Positions 33,740 to 42,941 of a stretch of DNA of 64,000 bases are shown here, piece after piece. The position numbers and the translations under genes were made by a program. Numbering within the stretch: position 1 is the stretch's first letter; every line of letters begins with the position of its first letter. The notes below the pieces were generated by a model. That model worked only from the letters and a program-made list of their open reading frames with translations, was not told the DNA's origin and did not search any database. Origin of the DNA: Pseudonocardia sp. MH-G8 (GTDB lineage: Bacteria > Actinomycetota > Actinomycetes > Mycobacteriales > Pseudonocardiaceae); NCBI RefSeq assembly GCF_002262885.1, contig NZ_NKYF01000001.1, forward strand, positions 930,001 through 994,000. Direction: 5' to 3'.

Positions 33740-34613
33740 CGCTCTCCCCGAACAGGTCGTCGGCCGGGGCCGCGCACCCGTCGGCCGGGACGTACTCCTC
33801 GACGTCGAGGAACGGCTGGGCGACCATGTTGCTCACCGCGAACGCCGTGAGCCCCTCGCCGACCCCCGCACCTTCCCACACCGCCACCTGCGTGGCGTGG
33901 GCCCGCAGGGCGCGCAGGCGCGCGTGCCGGTGCGCGCCGACGTCGATCCTGGTCGTGATCCCGCCGTCGGGCACGCTGGGCAGCTCGTCGGGCCCCGGCA
34001 TCCGGAACGGCAGGCCGGGCGCCTCGGCGAGCCGGGCGAGCCCGGCATCGAGACCCGCCCGCCCCACCACGGTGCAGAACAGCCGCGCCGGCACCCGCCG
34101 CACCGCCGCGGCCGTGATGTCGTGCGCGCGGACGTGGTCGGGGTGGCCGTAGCCGCCGTCGGCGGCGTAGGTGACGACGACCTGCGGGCGCACCTGCGCC
34201 AGCACCGCGACGAGCGCGTCGACCTGGGCGTCGAAGGCCTCGGGCGCGGCGAAGGCCCGCGGGTGCAGGTGCTCCGGCGTGGCCGCTCGCACCCCGTGCC
34301 CCGCCAGCGCCATGCCCGAGTCGCGCCACCGGCCGGGCCCGCCCAGGAAGCGGTGGTCGCGCACCCCCAGCGCGGAGCACGCGGCGGCCAGCTCCCCGAT
34401 CCGGTAGCCGCCGAGCTGGTCACCCCGCTCCGGCGCGAGCTCGGCCAGCTCGGGCGGGATCACCTCGCCCTGCTCGCCGAGCGTGCAGGTCACGAGCGTG
34501 ACCTCGGTGTCCGGCTCCGCCGCGTAGCGGGCGATCGTGCCGCCGGTGGCCAGCGTCTCGTCGTCGGGATGGGCGTGCACCAGGAGCAGTCTCCGACGGG
34601 CAGGAGGCGTCAC
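33732..34613 (-). CDS. mshB: GlcNAc-Ins deacetylase of mycothiol synthesis
   Basis: 293 residues. Zinc-dependent deacetylase that converts N-acetyl-glucosaminyl-inositol to glucosaminyl-inositol, the second enzymatic stage of mycothiol synthesis. LmbE fold: HAHPDDET at about 13-20 and the second metal His in GGYGHPDHVRAHD (His157/His160). The related mycothiol S-conjugate amidase (Mca) shares this fold, but synteny with Rv1170 favours MshB. GTG 34613 lies 6 bases from TAGAGT with no ribosome site. Confidence 0.92.
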   Translation of the reverse strand: MTPPARRRLLLVHAHPDDETLATGGTIARYAAEPDTEVTLVTCTLGEQGEVIPPELAELAPERGDQLGGYRIGELAAACSALGVRDHRFLGGPGRWRDSGMALAGHGVRAATPEHLHPRAFAAPEAFDAQVDALVAVLAQVRPQVVVTYAADGGYGHPDHVRAHDITAAAVRRVPARLFCTVVGRAGLDAGLARLAEAPGLPFRMPGPDELPSVPDGGITTRIDVGAHRHARLRALRAHATQVAVWEGAGVGEGLTAFAVSNMVAQPFLDVEEYVPADGCAAPADDLFGESDG

Positions 34614-34619
34614 GAACGC

Positions 34620-34625
34620 ACTCTA
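34620..34625 (-). promoter_or_regulatory. -10 box of leaderless mshB
   Basis: TAGAGT on the minus strand, 6 bases before GTG 34613. Confidence 0.55.
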
Positions 34626-34670
34626 CGTGGACGTACGGCACACACCCGAGTGGCCGGGACGCAACACATT

Positions 34671-34698
34671 TGTGACCTCCAGGACTCATCCGGTCACA
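34671..34698. promoter_or_regulatory. 7-base inverted repeat upstream of peptide ABC operon
   Basis: TGTGACC (34671-34677) and GGTCACA (34692-34698) form a perfect inverted repeat with a 14-base gap. A TAACGT box (34710-34715), within the palindrome CGTTAACG, could be the -10 of the operon. Spacing is wrong for a CRP site. Confidence 0.4.
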
Positions 34699-34784
34699 GG
34701 GCGACGCGTTAACGTCCCCGCCGGAAGCACCAGCGATGCGGCTGGCGCGCGACCCGCGCGGCCGCCAGAGGGATTCGGGAGCCC

Positions 34785-36434
34785 ATGCGAGCACGACGAG
34801 CGACTGCCTGGTTGGCGTTGCCGGTCTCCGTCGCCCTGCTGACCACCGCATGCGGTGGCGGCGGTGGCACGGACGGCGCGGACGCGGGCGGCGCGCAGAC
34901 CGACGCCACGATCAGTGTGAACAGCACCGAGCCGGAGAACCCGCTGGTGCCGGGCAACACGAACGAGACCGGCGGCGGCAAGGTCATCGACGCGCTGTTC
35001 AGCCCGCTCGTCGAGTACAACCCGCAGACGGCCGAACCGGAGAACCTGGTCGCCGAGTCGATCGAGACCACGGACTCGAAGGTCTACACGATCAAGATCC
35101 AGGACGGTTGGACGTTCCACGACGGCACCCCCGTCACCGCGCAGAGCTTCATCAACGCCTGGAACTACACCGCGTACTCCCCCAACGGTCAGCAGAACGG
35201 CACGTTCTTCTCCCAGATCCAGGGCTACGCCGACGTCCACACCGAGGACCCGGACGGCGCCTCCGGTCCGCAGGAGGCCCCGGAGCCGGCCGCGCAGGAG
35301 ATGTCCGGGCTGCGCGCCGTGGACGACCTGACGCTCGAGGTCACCCTCTCCGCACCGTTCGCGGTGTTCCCCACCACGCTCGGCTACCGCGCGTTCTCGC
35401 CGCTGCCGGACTCCTTCTTCGCCGACCAGGAGGCGTGGGAGGCTAACCCGATCGGCAACGGCCCGTTCCGCTACGTCTCCCGCCAGCCCGGCGCCAACAT
35501 CGAGGTCGAGCGCTACGAGGAGTGGCCGGGAGACCCCAAGCCCACCATCGCCGGGGTCGAGTTCCGCTTCTACGAGTCGCTCGAAGCCGCCTACGCCGAC
35601 GTCGTCTCGAACAACCTCGACTTCATCGAGATCATCCCGCCGTCGGGCCTGGCCGGGAACCTGTACGAGACCGACCTGGCGCAGCGCAGCGTCTCGCGGA
35701 CCTACCTCGGCGTCCAACGTCTCGGCTTCCCGCTCTACGACCCGCGCTACCAGGACCCGCGGCTGCGGCAGGCCATCTCCATGGCGATCGACCGGGAAGC
35801 GGTCAACCAGCAGATCTTCAGCGGCACCCGCCCGCCCGCCGACGGCCTCGTGGCGCCCGACGTGCCCGGCCGGGTCGAGAACCAGTGCGGCGAGCTGTGC
35901 ACCCACAACCCGGAGCGGGCCAAGCAGCTGTTCGCGGAATCCGGCTTCCAGGGGCCGATCGAGATCACCTCGAACGCCGACTCCGGCAACGCCGAGTGGA
36001 TCCAGGCCACCTGCGTGACGATCACGAACTCGCTCGGCGTGCCGTGCAACTTCGTGCCGGTGCCGACGTTCGGCGAGATCCGCACGGCGATCAACGCCCG
36101 GGAGATGGGCGACCTCTACCGCACCGGGTGGGTGGCCGACTACCCGTCGATCGAGAACTTCCTCAACCCGATGTACCGCACCGGAGCCTCGACCAACGAC
36201 GGTGAGTACTCCAACCCCGCCGTGGACGCGAAGCTGGCGGAGGCCGACGCCGCCCCGTCGATCGAGGAGGGCAACGTCCTCTACCAGGAGGCCGAGCGCT
36301 TGATCATCCAAGACATGCCCGCGATCCCGGTGTACTTCCAGTCGTTCCAGGCGGGGTGGTCGGAGCGGCTGCAGAACGTCACGGTGACCCCGTTCCGCGA
36401 GCTCGACCTGGAGAGCGTCACCGTCTCGGAGTGA
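34785..36434 (+). CDS. Peptide ABC transporter substrate-binding lipoprotein (family 5)
   Basis: 549 residues. Lipoprotein signal peptide with lipobox LLTTAC (Cys about 23), then a Gly-rich linker and the class C binding protein fold: ISVNSTEPENPLVPG, WTFHDGTPVTAQSFINAWNY and NPIGNGPFRYVSRQPGA. Captures di- or oligopeptides outside the membrane. GGGAG precedes ATG 34785. First gene of a rightward five-gene operon; a GC hairpin after the stop (36459-36486) may give it more transcript than the permeases. Confidence 0.92.
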   Translation: MRARRATAWLALPVSVALLTTACGGGGGTDGADAGGAQTDATISVNSTEPENPLVPGNTNETGGGKVIDALFSPLVEYNPQTAEPENLVAESIETTDSKVYTIKIQDGWTFHDGTPVTAQSFINAWNYTAYSPNGQQNGTFFSQIQGYADVHTEDPDGASGPQEAPEPAAQEMSGLRAVDDLTLEVTLSAPFAVFPTTLGYRAFSPLPDSFFADQEAWEANPIGNGPFRYVSRQPGANIEVERYEEWPGDPKPTIAGVEFRFYESLEAAYADVVSNNLDFIEIIPPSGLAGNLYETDLAQRSVSRTYLGVQRLGFPLYDPRYQDPRLRQAISMAIDREAVNQQIFSGTRPPADGLVAPDVPGRVENQCGELCTHNPERAKQLFAESGFQGPIEITSNADSGNAEWIQATCVTITNSLGVPCNFVPVPTFGEIRTAINAREMGDLYRTGWVADYPSIENFLNPMYRTGASTNDGEYSNPAVDAKLAEADAAPSIEEGNVLYQEAERLIIQDMPAIPVYFQSFQAGWSERLQNVTVTPFRELDLESVTVSE

Positions 36435-36458
36435 CCCGCAGGCACAGGCAGTGACGGC

Positions 36459-36486
36459 GGCGGCCGGGCCCACCGACCCGGCCGCC
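36459..36486 (+). terminator. Hairpin between binding-protein and permease genes
   Basis: 36459-36468 pairs with 36477-36486 (10 GC-rich bases, 8-base loop). It probably attenuates or stabilises the upstream mRNA rather than ending transcription. A similar hairpin follows the binding-protein gene of the second peptide operon. Confidence 0.55.
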
Positions 36487-36542
36487 GTCCGCGGTCGCGA
36501 TCACGGCTCAGAACGCCGTGGCGCCAACCGGAAGGTGAATTC

Positions 36543-37469
36543 GTGGGACGCTACGTCCTCCGCCGGCTCATCCAGCTCGTCCCGGTCTTCCTCGGGACGA
36601 CGTTCCTGATCTACCTCCTCGTCTGGGCCCTGCCCGGCGACCCGTTCGCGGGCAAGTGCGGCGAGCGGCCCTGCCCCGACGCCTACATCGCCCGCATGCG
36701 CGAGGAGTTCCACCTCGACGACAACGTCGTCGTCCAATACCTGCGCTACCTGGGCAACCTGCTCCAGGGCGACTTCGGCGAGACGTTCTCGGGCAACTCC
36801 GTGGGCGCGCTCATCGCCGACGCCTACCCGGTGACGCTGCGGCTGGCCGTCGTCGCGCTGGTGATCGAGGCCGTCATCGGCCTGATCGCCGGGATCCTCA
36901 CCGGCCTGCGCTCGCGCGGCTTCCTGGACAACCTGGTGCTCGTCTCGACGTTGTTCCTGATCTCGATCCCCACCTTCGTCACCGGCTACGTGCTGCAGAC
37001 GGTGCTCGGGTTGCGGCTGGGGATCATCAGCCCGACGGTCTCCTCCGACGCCGGCTGGGCGGAGCTGCTCGTCCCCGGTCTCGTGCTCGGCAGCCTGTCG
37101 ATGGCCTACGTGACGCGCCTGACCCGCACCTCCATCTCGGAGAACCAGCGCTCCGACTACGTGCGCACCGCCGTGGCGAAGGGCCTCGAGCCACGTCGCG
37201 TGGTGGGCGTGCACCTGCTGCGCAACTCGCTCATCCCCGTGATCACCTTCCTCGGGGTCGACCTGGGCTCGCTGATGGGCGGCGCCATCGTCACCGAGGG
37301 CATCTTCAACATCCGCGGCATCGGCGGGCTGGTCTTCCGGTCCATCGCCACCCGCGAGGGCGCCACCGTCACGGGCGTGGTCGTCCTCCTCGTGATCGTC
37401 TACCTGCTGATGAACCTGCTGGTCGACGTGCTCTACGCCGTTCTCGACCCGAGGATCCGCTATGTCTGA
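36543..37469 (+). CDS. Peptide ABC transporter permease (DppB/OppB type)
   Basis: 308 residues, about six membrane helices: the first at 5-29 (RRLIQLVPVFLGTTFLIYLL), the rest between 95 and 300. The cytoplasmic EAA loop is RTAVAKGLEPRRVVGVHLLRNS-like, with the conserved Gly. The external loop after helix 1 contains DPFAGKCGERPCPD, a cysteine pair not usual in the family. GTG 36543 has GGAAGGTGA upstream. Confidence 0.9.
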   Translation: MGRYVLRRLIQLVPVFLGTTFLIYLLVWALPGDPFAGKCGERPCPDAYIARMREEFHLDDNVVVQYLRYLGNLLQGDFGETFSGNSVGALIADAYPVTLRLAVVALVIEAVIGLIAGILTGLRSRGFLDNLVLVSTLFLISIPTFVTGYVLQTVLGLRLGIISPTVSSDAGWAELLVPGLVLGSLSMAYVTRLTRTSISENQRSDYVRTAVAKGLEPRRVVGVHLLRNSLIPVITFLGVDLGSLMGGAIVTEGIFNIRGIGGLVFRSIATREGATVTGVVVLLVIVYLLMNLLVDVLYAVLDPRIRYV

Positions 37470-38415
37470 CCCCAGCGCGCTGGGAACCGCCGGGCCGATC
37501 GCCGAGGCGAGCCACGACCTGGCCACCGCCGCACCCGAGGGGCCGGACACGCCCCGCAGCCTCGCCTCCGACGCCTGGCACGACCTGCGCCGCCGCCCGC
37601 TGTTCCTGATCTCCGTGGCGCTCATCGCGGTCCTGCTCGTGCTGGCCGCCTTCCCCCAGCTGTTCACCTCGGTCGACCCGACCGCGGGCGAGCTGGCCCG
37701 CAGCCGGCAGGCACCGTCGGCGCAGGCGTGGTTCGGCTACGACCTGCTGGGCCGTGACGTGTTCGCCCGCACGATCTACGGCACCCGCGTCTCGATCATC
37801 GTCGGGGTGCTGGCCACGACCTTCACCCTGCTCATCGGTGGCGTGTTCGGCCTGCTCGCGGGGTTCTACGGGGGTTGGGTCGACAACCTGGTCTCCCGGT
37901 TCACCGACGTCTTCTTCGGCCTGCCGTTCGTGCTCGGCGCGATCGTCATCCTCTCGACGTTCCGGGAGTCCGTCGGCGGCGACGCCGTCGGGATCACCTC
38001 GCTCGTGGTGCTGACCATGGCGGTGCTCTCGTGGCCGGTCACCATGCGGATCATGCGCTCGGCCGCGATCGCCGCGCGCGACCAGGACTACGTCCGCGCC
38101 GCCCGCGCGCTCGGCGCCAGCCCGGCCCGGGTGATCTGGCGGCACATGCTGCCCAACTGCCTCGCCCCCGTCCTGGTCTACGCCACCATCTCGCTCGGCT
38201 CGTTCATCGGCGCCGAGGCCACGCTGTCGTTCCTGGGCATCGGGCTGCGCGACCCGGTCGTCTCGTGGGGCGTGATGATCAGCGAGGCCCGCGACTACCT
38301 GCGCGTGGCCCCGTTCCTGCTGCTGTTCCCCGCCGCGTTCCTCGCCGTCACGGTGCTCGCCTTCGTGATGCTGGGTGACGCGGTGCGCGAGGCGTTCGAC
38401 CCGAAGGGCCGCTGA
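37462..38415 (+). CDS. Peptide ABC transporter permease (DppC/OppC type)
   Basis: 317 residues. Cytoplasmic N-terminal tail of ~40 residues, first helix about 47-65, then five more. FGYDLLGRDVFARTIYGTRVS is the typical OppC_N-linked motif, and the EAA loop is ARALGASPARVIWRHMLPN. It overlaps the preceding permease gene by 8 bases and the ATPase gene by one base. Confidence 0.91.
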   Translation: MSDPSALGTAGPIAEASHDLATAAPEGPDTPRSLASDAWHDLRRRPLFLISVALIAVLLVLAAFPQLFTSVDPTAGELARSRQAPSAQAWFGYDLLGRDVFARTIYGTRVSIIVGVLATTFTLLIGGVFGLLAGFYGGWVDNLVSRFTDVFFGLPFVLGAIVILSTFRESVGGDAVGITSLVVLTMAVLSWPVTMRIMRSAAIAARDQDYVRAARALGASPARVIWRHMLPNCLAPVLVYATISLGSFIGAEATLSFLGIGLRDPVVSWGVMISEARDYLRVAPFLLLFPAAFLAVTVLAFVMLGDAVREAFDPKGR

Positions 38416-39406
38416 TGGACCTGCACAAGGAACCACCGCTGCTCGAGGTGGACGGCCTGCACGTGGAGTTCCGCACCCGCGACGGCGTCGCGAAGGTGCT
38501 CAACGGCGTCGACTACCACGTGGACGCGGGCGAGACGCTCGCCGTGCTCGGGGAGTCGGGTTCGGGCAAGAGCGTCACCGCCAACACCGTCATGGGGATC
38601 CTGGCGAGCCCGCCCGGCGTGATCACCGGCGGATCGGTGCGCTACCGCGGCGAGGAGCTGCTCACGGCGGCGCCCGACCGCAGGCGGGCGCTGCGCGGCG
38701 AGAACATCGCGATGATCTTCCAGGACGCGCTGTCGGCGCTGAACCCGGTGTTCACCGTCGGGTTCCAGATCGGTGAGCAGCTGCGGATGCGGCGCGGCAT
38801 GAGCCGCCGCGACGCCGAGAAGCGCACAGTGGAGCTGCTGGACCTGGTCGGCATCCCCGGCGCGAAGCAGCGGGTGCGCGACCACCCGCACCAGTTCTCC
38901 GGAGGCATGCGCCAGCGAGTCATGATCGCGATGTCGCTGGCGCTCGACCCGGACGTGCTCATCGCCGACGAGCCCACCACGGCCCTCGACGTCACCGTGC
39001 AGGCCCAGATCATGGACCTGCTCGCGGAGATCCAGGCCGAACGGCGCATGGCCCTGATCCTGATCACGCACGACCTGGGCGTGGTCGCCGAGGTGGCCGA
39101 CCGGATCGCGGTGATGTACGCGGGGCGGATCGTGGAGAACGCCGACGTGCACGCGCTCTACGCCAACCCGTGCCACCCCTACACCCGCGCGCTGCTCGAG
39201 TCGATCCCGCGGATCGACACGAAGGGCAGCGCGTTGCGGGCGATCAAGGGGCTCCCTCCCAGCCTCACGCGCATCCCGCCCGGGTGCCCGTTCCACCCGC
39301 GCTGCCCGATGGCCGCCGACGTCTGCAGCGAGGTGGTTCCCCCGCTGGAGGTGCTGCCCGCCGGCCGGTCGTCCGCGTGCCTGTTCGCCGAGGAGCTGGT
39401 CGTCCG

Positions 39407-39410
<4 letters not shown>
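38415..39410 (+). CDS. Peptide ABC transporter ATPase (DppD type)
   Basis: 331 residues. Walker A GESGSGKS (about 43-50), signature FSGGMRQRV, Walker [14 protein letters not shown]-loop THDLG. The C-terminal oligopeptide/dipeptide extension carries the cysteines of [17 protein letters not shown], which bind an Fe-S cluster in some family members. ATG 38415 forms a TGATG junction with the permease gene. Confidence 0.93.
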
Positions 39411-40411
<1,001 letters not shown>

Positions 40412-40414
40412 CGC

Positions 40415-40432
40415 ATGCGGTCCGAGCCGCAT
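40415..40432 (+). terminator. Hairpin after first peptide ABC operon
   Basis: ATGCGG/CCGCAT stem (40415-40420, 40427-40432) with a 6-base loop, 3 bases after the ATPase stop. Small; no U-tract. Confidence 0.4.
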
Positions 40433-40459
40433 CCGTCCCTGCCTGATCACGAGCCGCTG

Positions 40460-40717
40460 TCACAGGCGGTGGCGCTCCTCCGCCTTGATGGCGATGCGAG
40501 CGACGGTGCACGGCCAGCGGGCGAGCGTGTGCATGCACCCGGTGCAGTTGCCGTCAGGACGCCGCCGATGCGCCGCGAGCGTGCGCCCTGCACCGCCGGG
40601 CTGCGATGCCATGAAGGCCACCGCGGCGGCGAAGCAGCGACCGGCCCTGCCGTCGCCGTCACCGGTGCGATTCGCCGCCTCGACGGTTACCTCGGCCGCC
40701 GGGCCCGCAGGGGCCAC
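40460..40717 (-). CDS. Possible small CxxC protein near UTRA regulator
   Basis: 85 residues from GTG 40717 (or 50 from ATG 40612). The C-terminal part, HRRRPDGNCTGCMHTLARW followed by PCTVARIAIKAEE, resembles a family of short actinobacterial proteins with an H-R-x-DG-x-C-x-x-C and WPC(T) motif often found near GntR regulators and integrated elements. The first ~35 residues look unremarkable. No good ribosome site. A promoter with a HutC-type site in its spacer (40824-40852) points toward it, which favours a real gene. Function unknown. Confidence 0.45.
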   Translation of the reverse strand: MAPAGPAAEVTVEAANRTGDGDGRAGRCFAAAVAFMASQPGGAGRTLAAHRRRPDGNCTGCMHTLARWPCTVARIAIKAEERHRL

Positions 40718-40823
40718 TTCTCGAGCAGCGGCAGGAGGACATTGCCCGGGTCACGTCACGATGGTTGTCCTTCGCGGTTCGGAGGCGCCCGCAGCACGCC
40801 TGGACGTCTAGGGGAGTAGCTCG

Positions 40824-40852
40824 AGCCTACGACACGTCTAGACGAGCTACAA
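40824..40852 (-). promoter_or_regulatory. Promoter with HutC/UTRA-type operator
   Basis: Minus strand: TTGTAG (40847-40852), 17 bases, TAGGCT (40824-40829). The spacer holds GTCTAGAC (40836-40843), inside the palindrome CGTCTAGACG; it fits the GTnTAnAC consensus of HutC-subfamily GntR regulators. A half-match, GTCTAG, lies 30 bases away at 40806-40811. Confidence 0.55.
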
Positions 40853-40881
40853 GCCCGGTCCTCGCCTTGCCGCTTACAAGA

Positions 40882-40909
40882 CACCCGCGGACCCGCGGAC
40901 CCGCGGGTG
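40882..40909 (-). terminator. Terminator of UTRA regulator gene
   Basis: CACCCGCGG (40882-40890) pairs with CCGCGGGTG (40901-40909), 10-base loop, 18 bases past the regulator stop. Built from an ACCCGCGG repeat occurring three times. Confidence 0.55.
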
Positions 40910-40927
40910 GAGGTTCCGGCTTCGGTC

Positions 40928-41704
40928 TCAGTGCGCCTTGATGTCGTACTCCAGCACGAAGGCCGGAGCGGCCTTGACGGTCTGGCACACCTCGACCGGC
41001 ATTCCGGCGGTGTCATACGCCGTGCGGACGACCACGAGAACCGGAATGCCCTCCTGCAGCCCGAGCCGGCGTCGCTCCTCCGCGGCAGGCATGCGCGCGG
41101 TGACCTCTTCGACGAACCGGTCGAGCATGTGCCCGGCGTCCTCCAGCCGGGCGTAGAGCCCACCGGGACCGGTGTCGATCGCCGTGATCGGGGTTCCCTC
41201 TGCGAGCCCGAGTGGAATGTAGGACACCGCGATCTCGACCGGCCGATTGTCCGCGAGGTAGCGGCGGGACCGGCTGACGACAGCCGCATCCTCTTCGATT
41301 CGGAGACGCTCACGGACTGCCGGAGGTGCGGCACCCCTTGCAACCTCGATCTGGTCGACGTCAGGGCGAAAGCCGCCCTTCTCCGCCTCGGCGAGGAACG
41401 CCGCATTTCCCGCGTTTCGATGCTTGCGTGCAAACCGGTCGGACGCCAGCCTGCGGACAGGTGCGGGCTGGCGGACGAAGACACCTCGCCCGTGCTCGGC
41501 GACCACTCGACCCTCGGCGCGGAGCTCTTGGATCGCCTGCCGGGCCGTCATACGGGCCACGCCGTAGTGCTGTGTCAGCTCGGCCTCGGAGGGCAGGCGT
41601 CCACCCGCGACGAGCGCACCTCCGTCGATCGCGGCACGGAGCTGGTCGGCGATCTGCCGGTAGGGCGGGCGATCGTCTTGCCGATCGATACGGCCGAGCA
41701 GCAC
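40928..41704 (-). CDS. GntR-family regulator with UTRA domain
   Basis: 258 residues. Winged helix PYRQIADQLRAAIDGG, LPSEAELTQHYGVARMTARQAIQEL, then the chorismate-lyase-like UTRA ligand domain (about 90-255; VVSRSRRYLADNRPVEIAVSYIP). HutC/KorSA-type repressors of integrated actinomycete elements belong here, and they often lie divergent to a NUDIX gene, as this one does. GTG 41704 has GGAGG 8 bases upstream; the frame upstream of it is antisense to the NUDIX gene. Likely operator: GTCTAGAC at 40836. Confidence 0.88.
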   Translation of the reverse strand: MLLGRIDRQDDRPPYRQIADQLRAAIDGGALVAGGRLPSEAELTQHYGVARMTARQAIQELRAEGRVVAEHGRGVFVRQPAPVRRLASDRFARKHRNAGNAAFLAEAEKGGFRPDVDQIEVARGAAPPAVRERLRIEEDAAVVSRSRRYLADNRPVEIAVSYIPLGLAEGTPITAIDTGPGGLYARLEDAGHMLDRFVEEVTARMPAAEERRRLGLQEGIPVLVVVRTAYDTAGMPVEVCQTVKAAPAFVLEYDIKAH

Positions 41705-41773
41705 ACCCAACACCTCCAGTCGTCCAGGCAAGCAGTAGCGTACTTCGCCGTCCCCAGGAGGAAGGGCGTGGTG

Positions 41774-42205
41774 ATGGGCGGATCGCCCACGCATTCCGTC
41801 AGCGTGGCTGGCGTCGTGGTCCGGGCCGACGGGCGTGTGCTCGTCGTCCAGCGCAGGGACAACGGCCACTGGGAGCCACCGGGCGGGGTGCTCGAACTCG
41901 CCGAGACCTTCGAAGAAGGTGTACGCCGCGAAGTGGCCGAGGAGACCGGTGTGCTCGTCGAGGTGGAGCGGCTCACCGGGGTCTACAAGAACCTGCCGCG
42001 CGGGATCGTTGCCCTGGTATTCCGCTGCCGGCCCGACGCCGGCTCGCCGACCGCGACGGACGAGTCCCGGCGGGTCGCGTGGTTCGACCCCGACGAGGTC
42101 CGGCAGCACATGGCGCCCGCCTACGCGGTCCGCGTCCTGGACGCGCTCGGTGGCGGCGTGGCGGCCCGTGCCCACGACGGCGTCAACATGATCATATCGA
42201 CCTGA
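41774..42205 (+). CDS. NUDIX hydrolase
   Basis: 143 residues. Complete Nudix box GVLELAETFEEGVRREVAEETG with GX5EX7REUXEEXGU spacing (about 38-60). Hydrolyses a nucleoside diphosphate linked to another moiety; target unknown. AGGAGGAAGG stands 8 bases before ATG 41774; GTG 41768 and 41771 are in-frame alternatives. The divergent UTRA regulator probably controls it. The NUDIX/GntR pair resembles the nud/korSA neighbours of pSAM2-like elements. Confidence 0.88.
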   Translation: MGGSPTHSVSVAGVVVRADGRVLVVQRRDNGHWEPPGGVLELAETFEEGVRREVAEETGVLVEVERLTGVYKNLPRGIVALVFRCRPDAGSPTATDESRRVAWFDPDEVRQHMAPAYAVRVLDALGGGVAARAHDGVNMIIST

Positions 42206-42244
42206 CGCACCCTCTGAGCACCCAGCTCGGTGGGCGCCGAGCGC

Positions 42245-42250
42245 TAGACT
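42245..42250 (+). promoter_or_regulatory. -10 box of leaderless DUF6247 gene
   Basis: TAGACT, 7 bases before ATG 42258; no ribosome site. Confidence 0.55.
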
Positions 42251-42257
42251 GTGTCCC

Positions 42258-42593
42258 ATGTCCGCCGCAGCGCATCCTGGACCGCAGCGCGGTCACGGTG
42301 GCCGGTCGTTCGCCGATGCTTCGCCAGCCGAGGTGCGCGCTGCGTTGATCCCAGAAGAGGCGGTGGAGTTCGACCGGCGGTGGCGCGAGGTCATGTTTCG
42401 GGCAACCGAGACCCTGGACCTGTCCGAGGTGCTGGAGACATTGGACTCGTGGCGGCGCGTGGCCCGGTTGACCGCCGCGGTCGGCACCGAGGCGCATCGT
42501 CTGATGTACCGGCGCGCAGCTGGCCGCCTCACCGACGAGGAGCTCCCGGCCGACGAGCCGCTATCGCGCACCAAGGCCCGGCTGGGCCTGTAG
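42258..42593 (+). CDS. DUF6247-like protein, probable antitoxin
   Basis: 111 residues. Polar N-terminus, then helical SPAEVRAALIPEEAVEFDRRW and LDLSEVLETLDSWRRVARLT, a pattern of actinobacterial proteins found just before RelE/ParE-like toxins. Ends in a Pro/Arg-rich tail. Three bases separate its stop from the toxin GTG, so it is the likely antitoxin. DNA-binding elements are not obvious. Promoter: TAGACT 7 bases upstream (leaderless). Confidence 0.72.
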   Translation: MSAAAHPGPQRGHGGRSFADASPAEVRAALIPEEAVEFDRRWREVMFRATETLDLSEVLETLDSWRRVARLTAAVGTEAHRLMYRRAAGRLTDEELPADEPLSRTKARLGL

Positions 42594-42596
42594 TCG

Positions 42597-42851
42597 GTGT
42601 ACGAGATCACCACGGATGAGCAGTCCCGACAGCAGATCGACGCCCTTCCGGCCGATGCCCTTGCGCCGTTTACCGAGGCTCGTGCCGTTCTGGAACTCGT
42701 CCCGTGGAACGGCGCGCCGTACCACCGCAATCGGCCGGAGAGCCCGATGCGGGCGTTGACGTTTGGCCCGAACCGCGAGGGCGACATCGTGTACCTGGTG
42801 CTGGAAGACCGCCGCCGCGTCGACATCCTGGTGGTGCTCTGGCTGGCCTGA
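42597..42851 (+). CDS. RelE/ParE-like toxin
   Basis: 84 residues. Begins VYEITTDEQSRQQIDALP and ends DIVYLVLEDRRRVDILVVLW, the alpha-alpha-beta3 layout of RelE/ParE fold proteins; RAL and the C-terminal RRR region would supply basic residues. If active it would cleave ribosome-bound mRNA or poison gyrase. GTG start is 4 bases after the antitoxin stop, without a strong ribosome site, so translation is coupled. Orphan small TA pair in an accessory zone. Confidence 0.72.
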   Translation: MYEITTDEQSRQQIDALPADALAPFTEARAVLELVPWNGAPYHRNRPESPMRALTFGPNREGDIVYLVLEDRRRVDILVVLWLA

Positions 42852-42941
42852 TCCCAGGAGACGCACGCACGCAGCCTGTACCCCAGCGTCAGCCGGCGCG
42901 GTGCCGTTCTCCTCGGCGAGCGCCCCGACGACGGCGCGCCC

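Larger units (their letters stand above)
40412..40927. other. Stretch after peptide operon with one possible small gene
   Basis: Holds the hairpin 40415-40432, the possible small CxxC gene 40460-40717 (minus), a predicted promoter/operator 40824-40852 and the terminator of the UTRA regulator at 40882-40909. The rightward frames 40415-40819 and 40485-40811 look like shadows of the small gene. Confidence 0.5.

Noticed and set aside
40415..40819. Plus-strand 134-residue frame after the peptide operon
   Set aside because: It overlaps the better-supported minus-strand CxxC frame and has no ribosome site or motif.
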